This document shows, piece by piece, positions 1 through 11,900 of a stretch of 64,000 nt of DNA. The stretch is from Tolypocladium sp. Sup5 PDA-1 (taxonomy: Eukaryota > Ascomycota > Sordariomycetes > Hypocreales > Ophiocordycipitaceae). The stretch is taken from contig JPHH03000047.1 of NCBI GenBank assembly GCA_000750105.3, positions 1 through 64,000 of the forward strand. Direction: 5' to 3'. Both the position numbers and the translations under genes were made by a program. The notes beneath the pieces were generated by a model. That model saw only the letters and a program-made list of their open reading frames with translations, was not told where the DNA came from and ran no database searches. Each line of letters opens with the position of its first letter. Positions within the stretch are counted from its first letter, which is position 1.

Positions 1-3000
1 ATCATGGGTGGGGCGCAGGTTTGTATGGTAAAGATTTCAAGGTCTACCTTGCCTTTGCCTCGCAGCTATGATAGGTCAGAAATATCACGGTCACTATCGA
101 TATATATCGCCATAGGTCTGAAGATAAGGAACGTACGATAGCAAAGCAACTCCAACGCCTATCGAGCTTCCGTAGCATAGCGAGTATTAGAGTTAACCTA
201 GTAGGAGGCGGCACGTTAGACGGTACTAACTAGGCGACGTAAGAAACCGTACGCGTTATATCACCGGTCGTCAAAGTCTTATATAGTCAAAACCTATATA
301 AATTCTCGGTCTTTAAGGTATAACCGAGTGGGGAGTCTAGAAACATTACCTTATACTAGTATGGACTGGATAGTGCTACTAAGGTCTTGGTCGAGGCGGG
401 CAATGCCTTATTTAAGGCGGTTATGCAAGTTTAGATAGCTAAGTGGGCGTGCGCTACGCAGAGATAGCGTCCCGTTTTCTAGTCTAGGTATAGCGCTAGG
501 ACGGAAAAGATATTATGGTATAGTATGGCGGTTCGCCTTAGAGCTAGTCTACTGCAATCAGATTCGAGACGCTTCTAAATATTTCTATAAATATACGCAT
601 AAGGGCGCTATATACTAGTCGTGCAGTCTCTCCTATAAGGTCGAGCATCTATCCTATACGAACGAGCTACCTAGAATTACGGCGTCGTAGCGTGGCTTCA
701 GCATACAAGGGGGCCGAATACAGCCGTTAGGCGAAATATCTCTAGGCGCGCGCGTTACTTCAGCCCAACCAAAGAGCAGCGACACGCAACTACTAATATT
801 CTCGAATAATAGACGAGCACCTATCTACCCATATTTTATCGTTAGTGCCGAAAACCCTTCCGACGAACCTATCGGGGTCCTTCCTTAGCTATAGCAGCTC
901 TTTCCGAAGCGCAAAGAGTTCCTCCGTAGACGAGAGTTTTAACTCGCTATTTCGCGGACTGTCTCTGTTATTAATGACTTGGATCTAGCTAAGGGCACGC
1001 AAGACTCGATTAAACGCCTTTATGTTCTACTCCGGTATTAGCTACGTTAGACCTCTCTAGCGTGTGAGAGGACTTACTAATCTTCTTCGTTATCTCGGGG
1101 ATCCGTAGTATAGAGCCGTCGTCTTTATCCCACGGGAATTTTCCTAGCTTGAAAAACCATAGCATTCGCGTCACTATATTCGCGGCTAAAAGGTCTAGAT
1201 CCTTCCTCTTCGGCGCAACGCTAAAAGCGCGTTCCTTAGGCTCTACGTATAGCGTCGCCGACGACGCGCAAATAGTGAGCACTATCATCAATATCACATC
1301 ACAAAGAGGGTCCCCGAGGCTCTACAACAGGCAGTTTCGCGCCAGCTAATAATGCTCCAATACCCTTTGGTCGCCCTTCTTAAACAGACTATCCAACCTC
1401 GCAAAACCCTCCTAGACTAGGCGGGGTACGCTTTTAAACGGAATCTCGTAGCCAAAGTCAATCTTTCGCCTTCTTATCCTCTTCTAAGGTAGGCCCTCCA
1501 GCATCTGCTAAGCAGCTTCTAGGGCCGCACGCTTGAGGCTGCCGGGCCGAGCCGCTAGCACCTCCGTCGCTATAGCCAATCCCACGAGCCTCACGATCCG
1601 TTTATAAGTTAGCTTCTGCCTGTACCGCCCGGGGACCCACTCGATATGGTTCGCCTTTATCGAGGTAGCGATGCCGTCGATCCACTAGTGCTTTGTGATA
1701 GAGTCGATGCCTATATGCTAGATCGCCGCCCGCACTACCGTGAACTACGTAGAGTATACCGGCGCAAATACTACGGCCTTTAACGCGTCGCTTTTCGCAA
1801 GAGCGTTATATAGCTCTTCGGCAAAGTCTCGTTTCGTCATAGTTAACGCGGCTCTCTCGTAAGAGGCATCCCTAGCGGCATAGATCAATTCCTTAGGCAG
1901 CGCCTCGAGCTAGCTAGAGGTATATCGGTTAGCTTAGTAAGCTTTCTACGTTCCCTTACATAGCGGGGGTTCTAATCGGATAGAGCATATAAGACAAAAT
2001 CAGTAACTTACTTTCGGCGAAAAGGGTTATCGCAGTCCTCCCATGCCCGAAGAGCAGCGCCGGCTTAGGTCGCTACGTCTCCGCGACCGCTCCGCAACCC
2101 GCTATTAAGCCTTCGGTTAAACTAGTGGCTTATGAATATCCGTATTTATAGTATCCACAAATCACGGAACACTTCCTCGAGAAAACGACCGGCACTTAAG
2201 ATTCTACGAATAGATCGCCCACCTAGTTCTACGAACCAAAGCTAGCTATGCCGGTTCGCTGCTACTACGGGTCCATAGTAGTACGCTAGTGCGGCCACAT
2301 GCATCAATACTAGCCGGTCGTCCGCTAGCCTAGGCCATTGCCCTAAGTTAATAATGCCCTCGGCGGGGCGCAAGTCGAGCATACTTAGATTAATAAAAGG
2401 CTAGCCCGCCCTCCGCAGGCTCTCCGTCGTCTCTAGTAACCTAAAGACCTTAGAGGGAAGCACCCATAGATCCCCGGTGAAGTAGTAGTTCCCTAGACGA
2501 TCCAAGGCTACCATAGCCTCGGACAGCGCCAATCCAAGCCCCTATGCACCGTTTCTGTCGAATCTCTGCTTTATTTCCCCGATAGCTAGCTCGAACGTCC
2601 TAGCGAATGCAACAAGAATACTAGGGAAAACGGCGGGAGGAAAGCGCTATAGGATACACGAATAATATTGCTTTTCTTTAAGGAAAAACCTCATGAGCTA
2701 GAAGATCGGCTAAAGGACATTTAGAAAGTTTCGCCGCCCTCGTACGAGCCTAGGAACCTAGACGGAAACGACCTACTCAAAACGGAATGCGAACTCTTCT
2801 TCCGCGATCGCCGCCTTAATACGCTACCTCTCTCGAGTAAACGGCGTTAAGGCATCCGGATTATCTAGCGTCAGCCGGCCACCTAGCCGCCGAAGAAGCT
2901 TATACTACTTAGCTTTAACTCGAGCCGAGCTAGCTACGTTAGAGGCAGGGACCGTAAGGGCTGCGGTTGCGGGGCCTTGGGTGGCTAAGAGATCGCTAGC

Positions 3001-5500
3001 GCGATGCCGTATTAATCGTTTAATGTTAGAGTACGCCTAGAAGAAGCCGAAGGAGAGAATATCCGCGCCTTCGTTCTAATAGCTCATATTATCTCTCATA
3101 ATCGCTAATAGATTCCTCGAGAGGAAGGCTAGCGGCTCGCGCGACGAGAAGTTCCCGTAAGCGGGATGGAATCCCAATAGGTAGAACGTATAGTCTCTAT
3201 AGCTAGCGTACTCTCTACCAAGAGAGTTCCGGTTTGCTAAGAGACAGACGGCCTGCCCTAACTCCTCGCCTAACGGGCCGGCAGCAGTGCAGTGAACATT
3301 AACTACGAGGGCGTAGGAGATGCTCTCGAGACAGTCTAGATCGTACTTCTGCTCTAACTCGGCCCGTAGCTAACGGAGACCTTCGCTATAGAGTGCCCTC
3401 TAAGCCTCTTCTTCTAGTCTCGGCGGATCGCCTGCTTCAGGACCTAGCCTATCGCTCGATAGTCTCTCGCTTCTTTGCCTCTACTACCGTTCAGCATCTG
3501 CCGATGATCCTATAATAGCCGTTAGCTCCCTTCGACGCTCTAGTTCAGGCCCACCTACTACTATGCTACCGTCTAGTCTACCCGTTATCTTATTGCCGAC
3601 TCTCCTCCCCGCTCTCGTTATCCTCGTCTTCGCTCTTATCGCTCTCGCCGCTATCATCGTTATCGTCGCCCTCGTCTTCTTTATCTTCGTCGTCGTCTGG
3701 CCGAATGCGCGCTTCTCGTTTAAGAGCTTGGATCTATTTATTCACCTCGATCTCAATATTTGCGCCGTAGTCGTACGCGTAGAAGGCTAGTTGGTTCTCC
3801 GTCTAGAATAGATTATGCGAGTATCTCGAGACAAAATCGCCCTAACCCTCCATAAAGAGCTCTTGAAACGAGGCCTACTTGTTGTATGTTATCGTCTGTG
3901 ATTGCTCGCCGCCGAGCGCCTAAGACGGCTTAATGCCCTCGCTAAGAAGCTCGCCCGCTAGGAACACTGCTTTAACGTGAGAGGCGAGCGCCTTAGCATA
4001 GTGTTTTGCGAGGGCACTACCGCGGTGCGACGCGTCTCGATGGGAACTAGCCGACATGGTTGGCCGCGCTAGATGTATAACGACGAACTAAATCTCCCGG
4101 CTCGCGCCGGTAGCTAGCCGAAATGTGCGGTTGACGAGATCGAATGACAGGGCTTCACTATGTTTGGCGCTGTATGGCGCCTGCTAGTGGCGGAAAGAGA
4201 TAGTTATATTATCGAAGAATCGTTCGCTGCGTCGGGTGACGGGCCGTAAAGGGCGTCCAATTACCTTAATATAGTCGAGATAGAAAGTAGGATAGTATTC
4301 GTCCGCCTCTTTAGCGCCCGTGGAACCATACTTTTTGCTTCTATAGTCGATCGTGTATGGCCTCTAGATAATATCGAGCGTAGCCGCACCGTCGAACTCG
4401 GGCGCGGACGTTTTGCCTAGAAATTGGTCTACTATTCCGAACAAACACGGTTAGAAGTTCGCACGATCTATGAAGGTGTAGCTAGAGATGGTACCCTTAA
4501 ACTTGTATTGCCCGAATGAATGGTTAATCTTCCACTTTCGTGACTGGTCCGTGGCTGATATGTTCTCGTCGGCATCGGCCGTTGCATCTCGTAGGTATAG
4601 GTTATCCGCTAAGCCTGGCGAGACATAGCCGCCCTGCCTATTATCTTCGTCGTTATTAACGCCCTCTGGTTCGTGGTATGTCTCTCCGATCACGTCGTCT
4701 ACCGTATCCTCGAAGTTAGTCTCTTCTGGCTGTAGACTAGGCTCTATCTCGGGACGTATATTGGCAAGGGAAAAGTAGTGCGATGGCGCTGTAGACCTCC
4801 CTATGATACTGAACCTTGTTAAGCGCGACTGTGGCGATCGTTAACCGATCTTGTACGGCGATGGCTCTCCTCGCCCTAACCCTGAGGACCTCTTGGGTTT
4901 GGGTTTACACCCCTGGCGGCTTATCTTCACCTCCGAGACTATGCCGAATTTGGAATATAAAAGCTCAAGGGTGTAAGATTACGTGGCTTGTCGGCGAGCC
5001 GGGGTATGACGATTATGACGAGTTCTCGGCAGACGTCATGGATAAGAAGCAAAGAGAGTATCGGGAAGAATAAAGAAGTAGGCGTCTATGGATTTTTCCG
5101 CTACGATAAAAGATAAAAATAGAAGAATGGCAAATTCTAGCTAGATAGAAAAACTCCGTTAGTAAATAAGTTACGAAACTAATGATTAATTAAGCGAGAA
5201 CGTAAATGCGTTAATTGGGGCTCGGAGAACGGCATATATTAACTATCTAAACCTAGCTTTTGAGTTTCGCTTAACGCGTGTTTACCTAGCTAGTGACAGC
5301 CGCCTCTATTAAGTAAACTAACGTAAATAGCTATTAGATCACGCCATTCATAAAGGAAGTATTCATATTCTATTCCTATCTCTTTGTCTCTAAGCTCGAT
5401 CGGCATCTCACGCCGTATAATATGTTCTTTGGTATAGGGTAGAGACTTTAAGTCGACGATGCGGCCTTGGGGCGCTGCTTCCAAGTAGCGCCTTTCCCTC
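1..5500 (-). repeat. Degraded high-copy-type repeat, second fossil protein
   Basis: No intact gene is present, but read on the minus strand the region gives long protein-like stretches broken almost only by TAG. Between about 4.05 and 3.70 kb one continuous frame is interrupted five times, every time by TAG and never by TAA or TGA. This fits C-to-T change at CAG, or G-to-A at TGG, of an ancestral Gln/Trp codon. An acidic Asp/Glu-rich stretch lies at about 3.7-3.58 kb. Fragments that keep the frame include 5484-5290, 4693-4451 and 1297-1010. A partial inverted copy of about 2.06-2.49 kb occurs at 22.06-22.75 kb, so it is a dispersed repeat. I do not recognise the protein family. The left end lies outside the window. 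Confidence 0.6.
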
Positions 5501-5699
5501 GACCGACGGACTGGATTAGCGGCGCTTAGGGCAGCGGTCGTCGACTGCGTTCGGCCACGGACTGCCGAAGGGACTGGGTTCGGCTAGGGTCTGTCTCGTT
5601 ACGGCGCGTTATTTGTGGCTGGCGGTTATCTCGCTTCTCGATAAGGGTGGGTTGTATCCTATTGACTGCTAGCACAGGCGCTCGTCCCCTTGCATTTAG

Positions 5700-8000
5700 C
5701 TTCCGACCCGATAATGCCTGCGTTTAGGATAAGTCTCGCTCTATTCGTCCTTGTTTTTCGCGTCGCGATTCTTTGTTTATGTCGTCGCGAGCTATGGGGC
5801 TACGCTCCGGTGACGGAGTCCGATACGCCTTATCTCGCTCTATATTGGACGTAGAGCTTGCGGCTAGGTGTGATAAAGGTGGTGGGTGCTGATTATCTGA
5901 TACGGCTGGATCGGTAGCGTGCTCTGGTAGACGCGTCTGTGGCTCCGCGGGTCGATGGCATTCCGTGTTTTTCGTCGCCGCTGCTTTGACCAACCGCTCG
6001 GCCTCCGTTGACTATATGCTATGGGAACAATCGTCTTAGCTACCTAATGCCTTCTTGTATTAGCTTTCTGCCTACTCGATAACGCTTTTGTCGATTGCCT
6101 TAGCAAGGCTCTTTAGCGCTTGCCTGTTGTTGAGAGTAGGATTCTTGGCGATTTCTGGTACGTCTCGAACGAGCCGCCTATATAGGTCCTGCGTTAGAGA
6201 CGAGATAGCCGGTTTGCTTACGGGCAAGCATCGATCTAACGTTGGCATGGTCTACCAGGGGCGGAAAGCAGGTCCGATAAAATCCGTGACGACACGAAGA
6301 AGGCCGATCTATACCCCCTAGACGAACCGTTCGGCGTACGCGCTTTCCACCTTCGCTTCAGGATCTGGCATCATATCTAAGAACGCCCTCGCCGTAGGGT
6401 TCTTCTACTCGTCGATGTTCTCCCGGACAAAGTCCAGCACCCCCCGTTCGAGCTAAATAGACCGCCTCTCTGCCCTCTCTATCTCTGTCTCTCTACCGCT
6501 GGCCTATGGTGTAGACAGTCGTCGCAGCTACGTGACTAGGTCCTCTCGAATCAGGGGCTTGTTTGTCCTTCGTCGGTCGAAAATCGCGGTCGGGTTTCGA
6601 TTCAGCCATATCGCAACATGCGTCATGACCTGCGTCATTATATGCCCGTCGTCTTTGCTTGTCTGAAGGAGCTTTCTGACGTCGGGGAACGAGATGTCCG
6701 GGCGGTTGGCTAAGAACTGGTATAACGTGCGATACTCCTCGTCGTTATAGGCCTAGAGGAACCCCGCGCGACGCTATGGCCCCCCGTGTCCCTGGTCTCC
6801 CTCTGACTTCTCCTTCCTTAATGGATAAAAGCATTGTTGTAGGTGGATGGATCGGTCGCCTTCGTGTCTGATATCTAGAAGAGCCGCTAACCTATCCCAA
6901 TCCGCCGCCTGAACCTTACTGACGGCATCTCTAGGTAGCTTCTGGAGGGTCTCTATGACGAGATTGAACGTGGCGAACTAGTACTTGAGCCAGAAAGTCA
7001 GCTTTCTATTGGCGACGGTCATGCGATAAGGCGGCCCTTATATTATCGACCTGGCGGCTCGCCATCTACTCCTAGGTAGAGATACTAAAGTGGCCCCGGC
7101 CGATAGCCGTCTCGCTCTAGCGGGTGATTATATTCTTCTATCTTCTGTTGTTCTATAGGGTGATCAAGCGTCTAATAGGGAACTAACGAGCGGCTTGTAG
7201 TTGTAGAATATCAATCATTTGGCTCTCTACCTCGTCTTTCTTCCCGCAGAATAGCTGGCCGTCTTGCTGGGACGCTATGATTAGTTGTATCTAGATCTGG
7301 CCGTGGCTATCTAGCAATAATAGGACACTGCGGTTTACGCGTAGCTTGGTGCTGAGCGTTGCTGGGAGTGTTTCTAGTGGTAGGTAAGTGGCTGCCGATA
7401 TCCGCTATCGCAATTATGCTCGTGTTCCCTTACCTCTGTTATAGAACTCGCAGGTCTACTAGAGATCGTCGTTGCCGGAACCGGTCTACTTGACATACTC
7501 TTTTAGTGCGGCTACCCGGTGCTGCCCCGCTATAAGCTCTGGCTATTTATCCTTGTTCACCTCCCGCTAGTCTTTAAATAAGAGCGGCTCATCGACGCGG
7601 TTGCCGGGCCGTACGGGCTACCGTTTCGACTCTAAATGCTACTTTATCCGGCTCATAGCTTGCGGGCTGTAGAGCACGAGTAGGTGGTTTTCCGCCGAAT
7701 TGCGCGCTAACCCCCCCTTTTTAAAGGCGTGGCAGAGGCTTAGGACATGCTGGCGATCTAGCTGCCTGTTTTGGCCGATTCTCCACGTAGAAGTAAGAGC
7801 TTCTACCGGAAGTTTGGCTATCGCGAGAAGGTATGGTCGTGCTTGCTCCCGAAGAGACTCGGCGTCTTTTAAACCGCTATATAAGGCATTACTCTTATTA
7901 TCGTCTTTCGTAGGTTTACGCGGCCGCTTTCTCGCCGGCGCACTATGTGTGGTTTTGCTCGAGGTATGCTTTATCTTATTTACAATATGCCGGATAACCC
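5700..8000 (-). pseudogene. Fossil ORF with ParB-like motif, first protein of the degraded repeat
   Basis: Read on the minus strand from about 7.99 kb the frame begins with a basic stretch (Lys/Arg/Pro-rich, near 7.92 kb) and continues through TAG-interrupted sequence. At about 7.56-7.50 kb it contains PELIAGQHRVAALKEYV, which resembles the ParB/sulfiredoxin-fold signature (hydrophobic-G-x-x-R-x-x-A-x-K). A later stretch near 7.33-7.20 kb is also uninterrupted apart from one TAG. The fragment at 5993-5724 is Ser/Pro-rich and may be the C-terminal tail. Many ancestral Gln/Trp codons read as TAG, so the gene is dead here. A ParB-like protein would imply a DNA-binding or NTP-dependent function for the element; that is inferred from a single motif. 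Confidence 0.45.
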
Positions 8001-8309
8001 CGTGTCGTGTCCTAGATTCTAACGCAAGTGTTCGGGTAGGAGACTAAGTGAGTTAAGTCCCGCGGGAAAAAAAACACGACTAGAATACAGGCTAACCAAC
8101 GCCCAATGCAATCTCCCGGGGAGATATCTCGTTGCGATGCCTGGTCGTGCCGGGGGCCCCTGGTCCCTGCGTGTGCTAAGCTAAATTGGCAGTACGCTAT
8201 ACCACGTCGACAACCTCAGAACCTAGGTGATGGGGGGAGAACTTGTAAAAATATTTTGCCCAAAGGGGTAAGAGCTCTGGCGAACCCTGGTCCCTTGTGC
8301 TGCCTTACG

Positions 8310-8847
8310 TTTCGCCCCCGGGGGCGAAAATTCAGTAACGTTTAGTCGGCACTCCCGGCTCCTCTATGTCGAAGAGGTTGTAGTTTCGCCCCTAGGGGCC
8401 AAACTATACTCTCACACTGGTTTCTACTCTCCCTCTATATTTTCGCCCCCGGGGGCGAAACTACATACACTCTCTCTATACTCTACTGTCCTTTATATTT
8501 CGCCCCCGGGGGCGAAATAACACACACTCTCTCTACACTCTACTATCCTTCACATTTCGCCCCCGGGGGCGAAACCACATACACTCACTCTACACGCTGC
8601 TGTCCTTTACATTTCGCCCCCGGGGGCGAAACTGGCTAACGGTGACCTTGCGCCCTATGCTTTACTATATAGCTTTATGATGGTTGATAGTAATGCTTGA
8701 TGATGATGATGCTTGATGATGATGATAGATGCGAACCATGAATAGATATAGCGAATAGATTGGACAATTCTATTATGATATAAGCTTGAGCGTGATAATG
8801 ATGATTTCTGCGTAAACCGTAGACGAGTTTCGCCCCCGGGGGCCAAA
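8310..8847. repeat. Array of 20-bp palindromes, 57-bp period
   Basis: The perfect palindrome TTTCGCCCCCGGGGGCGAAA occurs at 8310-8329, 8441-8460, 8498-8517, 8555-8574 and 8612-8631. Two imperfect relatives, each with a G-to-C change in the right arm, lie at 8384-8403 (which also has a TA centre) and 8828-8847. The four central copies start exactly 57 bp apart. The spacers between them are related to each other and pyrimidine-rich (ACACTCTCTCTACACTC-type). The array sits between the N-terminal end of the fossil ParB-like ORF and the 3' end of the HDEL fusion gene. It could be a subterminal repeat of the degraded element, a protein-binding array, or an extruding-hairpin minisatellite. Confidence 0.9.
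8695..8728. repeat. GATGAT microsatellite
   Basis: Short interrupted tandem run of GAT/GATG units between the sixth and seventh copies of the palindrome. It gives rise to spurious short open frames on the minus strand. Confidence 0.7.
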
Positions 8848-8975
8848 CTCTGCCCTCCTCTGCTAAGCCTACCCGGAACCCTAAACACCGGAACGCCCCC
8901 AACAATCTTACAAGGCTGAATGAATACATATACGCACACCCGCATACCAACGCAAGGGCCGCATAACAGAATTGC

Positions 8976-11900
8976 CTACAACTCATCGTGCTTTCGGGCT
9001 GACTCGGATTCGCCCGTGAAGATGGACGTTGCGAGGCAGTTGTTTAACATCCTGCCGCCCTGCTTGCCGTTGACTCCTTCGCAGTTGCAACTATCGACAT
9101 TAACGCGGAAATACCTGGTACACTCGTCAAAGTTCCAGTTCCATTCACAGTCTTTTTGGACTTGCAAGCTCAACTTCCCGTACTTGCCACCACTCCTTAT
9201 CGGTACTCCGCCGTGGGTCCATAGACTCGTTACGGGTTCCTTGAGTGCTACCACGTGTTTGATAAAGGTGTTGGGGCCAAACGTGTCGCCTGGCGACCCG
9301 ATTTTGCGGCAGAAGTATTCGATTCCCTTGTCCATATCCATGTGAAGGACCTTATCTCCCGCGTTGTTGCACATGACCTGGTTGGTCTTTGCGATCGGGT
9401 GCGCCAAGGGCGACGGCGTCGGCTTGGGAGGCTCCGGAGGCTTGGTTGATGTCGATTCGGGCACGGTCGGGCAAGGGCCGCGGTCTTCTGGTCCCGACTC
9501 GTCGTAAAACCACTCCCTGAGACCCGGGTTCAGGAGGCCGGCCAAGACGGACCAGAAGTCCTGATTTCGGTCGCAGTAGCCCTGCTGGTTGGTATAGGAG
9601 CAGCCGTCGACGAACGGCCCCGTTTCATTGTTCTTGATAATGACCGTCACGGGTTCCTTGGGCCAGGCTCCGGCCGGCGGGCTTGTTCCGAACGAGGTCG
9701 GAAGCACCGGTGGAGTCTTGGGCGTGGGCGTGATAGTCGTGTACACGTCGTCTGGGCCCAGGTACGAAATGCCGGGCCATTTCTTGGTGGGTTCGAGCCT
9801 CGGCATAATTCCTATCCCTGGCCTGACACCCCCTGGCCCGACATCCCTGGCCTCCAAAGCGTTGGCCCCGATGGTGATCTTGCGGAACACCCACTCCGAT
9901 ACTGTCATAGGCGGCCGCGTGATGGTGCTAGTCCAGGCGCCCGTGCTGACGGTCACGAGGGGATAGTCGACGACGCTGGTGGCGGCGGTCCAGGGCGGCA
10001 GCACCACTGTGCACGGAGGCGTGCAGGTGAATCGCGGGTTCTCCATGTCCCAGATCTTGGGGTCGACCCAGACGTCGTTGGCAGATCCAGAGTTGCTTGT
10101 CGAGACATCAAACACGGACACTTGGGACCATCGGGGGTGCGTCTCAACGTTGAGGTTATCCAGAGCCGAGATACCTTTCCCATTCTGCACCGCCATGTAC
10201 TTGGCTCCGATGGTGATGAGCTGTTGGAACCGCACGTTGTAGTCGTTATCCTCGAGAAGCATCATGGCTTTTTGGCATGCATGCCCGTCGACTGGAGACA
10301 CGCTAGATTAGAAATTGCATGTATACTTTCGGCGCGCCCCCATTTCCTTCTCCTCGGCACCAGAGAGCAACGGATAGAGAAAAAGAGGGGAGGATCTTGA
10401 GAAAACTTACTGCAGTCTTGGGAATATGTTGAGAACCACGAATACAAACCAGCTCCGGCCACAAAGATATTGCCCGACCCCCGGACGATCACGGCCCAGG
10501 ACTCATCGCAACCGCTCAGCTCGTCGTTGCTTCCGCAGTTGTAAGTAGGATCGCCGGGGAACAAGCCGACCTGCTTGTTGAAGGGAACAGGAGGCGGCGG
10601 GGTCGGCTGGTAGTACGGCGACTCTGTTTGAATCATGCCTGCGAAGATGTTGCGAGCATTGTGGAAATTGTACTGGTAGTATACGGAGTGTTCTGATGCC
10701 GTTCCGTAGAGCCACACGGGCTCTGTGCTTTCAATAAGGAATCCACGAGCAACATATATCGAGGTTTGAACCTAAATTTAGAACAAAAACCCGCCGGTTA
10801 GATTCTTCTCTTGTCTTTGCAATTCAACACGGCGTCAAGGGGGTGATTGCTAGAAAGGGGAAATAGAGAGAAGACGAAGAAGAAGAAGAAGGACGAGAAG
10901 AGGAAACTGAAGAGGGAGTTGAAAGGAAGAGAAAAGGCGCCGCCGTGCTGAATTGTCCCTCGGCAGCGCCCGCCCAGACTTACCATGGGATTATTGGCGT
11001 CCTGCAGATCTGGATCGCTGCGAAAAGTCAGTACGGCTGGGACAAGCAACGCTCCTTTCATTTCTGGTCAACCGCCACGGAGAGGAGAGACGTACTCAAT
11101 CATGTGGTCAGCCACCCAGAGCCACATGTTTTCAAAGTATCCAGACGCCTTGGGCGTGATGTGCATCATCAGACTGCCGGCATTGCATCCGGGGTTGATG
11201 CCGCTCGTTGACGGAGGACATTCCTTGGGCGTCAGTCCTGTGCCTGCTGCGCCGCCAATGCGGACATGACAATCTGTGATAGTACATTTTGCGTCAGTCA
11301 TGGTTTACGTTTTACCTCTTTTGTTGCTTGAATTAACGTAACCGTCCTCTCGAAAGTGACCATCACACGCCGCGGACTTCCAGGGAACGGCAGAGAAGAA
11401 TGACCAAGAAAAGCAACTTACCCCATAAAGCAGCCGAACCAGGCCGCGCAGCTTTGATGTTCCACTCTACAAGAATGAGGCCGGCTGTGGGTCCGCGGTT
11501 GGCGAAGATGAGATCCTGCATCTCGACATCTCCTTCATCTCCCTCCTTGCCCACCTGGATCATGACTTTGGGGTGGTCGGCGTCCTCGAAATAGGCTCCC
11601 GACGCAACCAACTGCGACCAAGTCTCTCCCACAATCTTGCTTCCCACTGGGATGACGACCGTGCGAGTCAAAATGTAGGAGCCGGCGTCAACGAACAAGA
11701 TCTTGCCCTGACTGGCATACAGCGCGGCCTGGAACGCGGCCGTGTCGTCAGAGGCGCCGTCTCCCCGAGCGCCAAAGTCCTTTACGTGAACAAAGTCGCC
11801 CACACCATTACCCTCATACTGCGGCTTGGCTCGCTCGAAATAGGCACCCGTCGAGTCGAGCAGGGCACCCTGTCTGTGGAACCCGCCTTTGTCTCCCAGG

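Noticed and set aside
3563..3790. Hydrophobic 75-aa plus-strand frame resembling a membrane peptide
   Set aside because: It is the complement of an Asp/Glu-rich stretch in the minus-strand fossil ORF, which explains its Leu/Val/Ile content.
8310..8631. CRISPR array from regularly spaced repeats
   Set aside because: The repeats are perfect palindromes, the spacers are related to each other rather than unique, and the host is a eukaryote.
8655..8986. Two open frames of about 100 aa on the minus strand
   Set aside because: They run through the GAT microsatellite and the palindrome region and have no protein-like composition.
9628..9966. Plus-strand open frame of 112 aa inside the HDEL fusion gene
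   Set aside because: It is antisense to a well-supported exon; similar antisense frames at 11400-12484 and 13041-14334 were dropped for the same reason.
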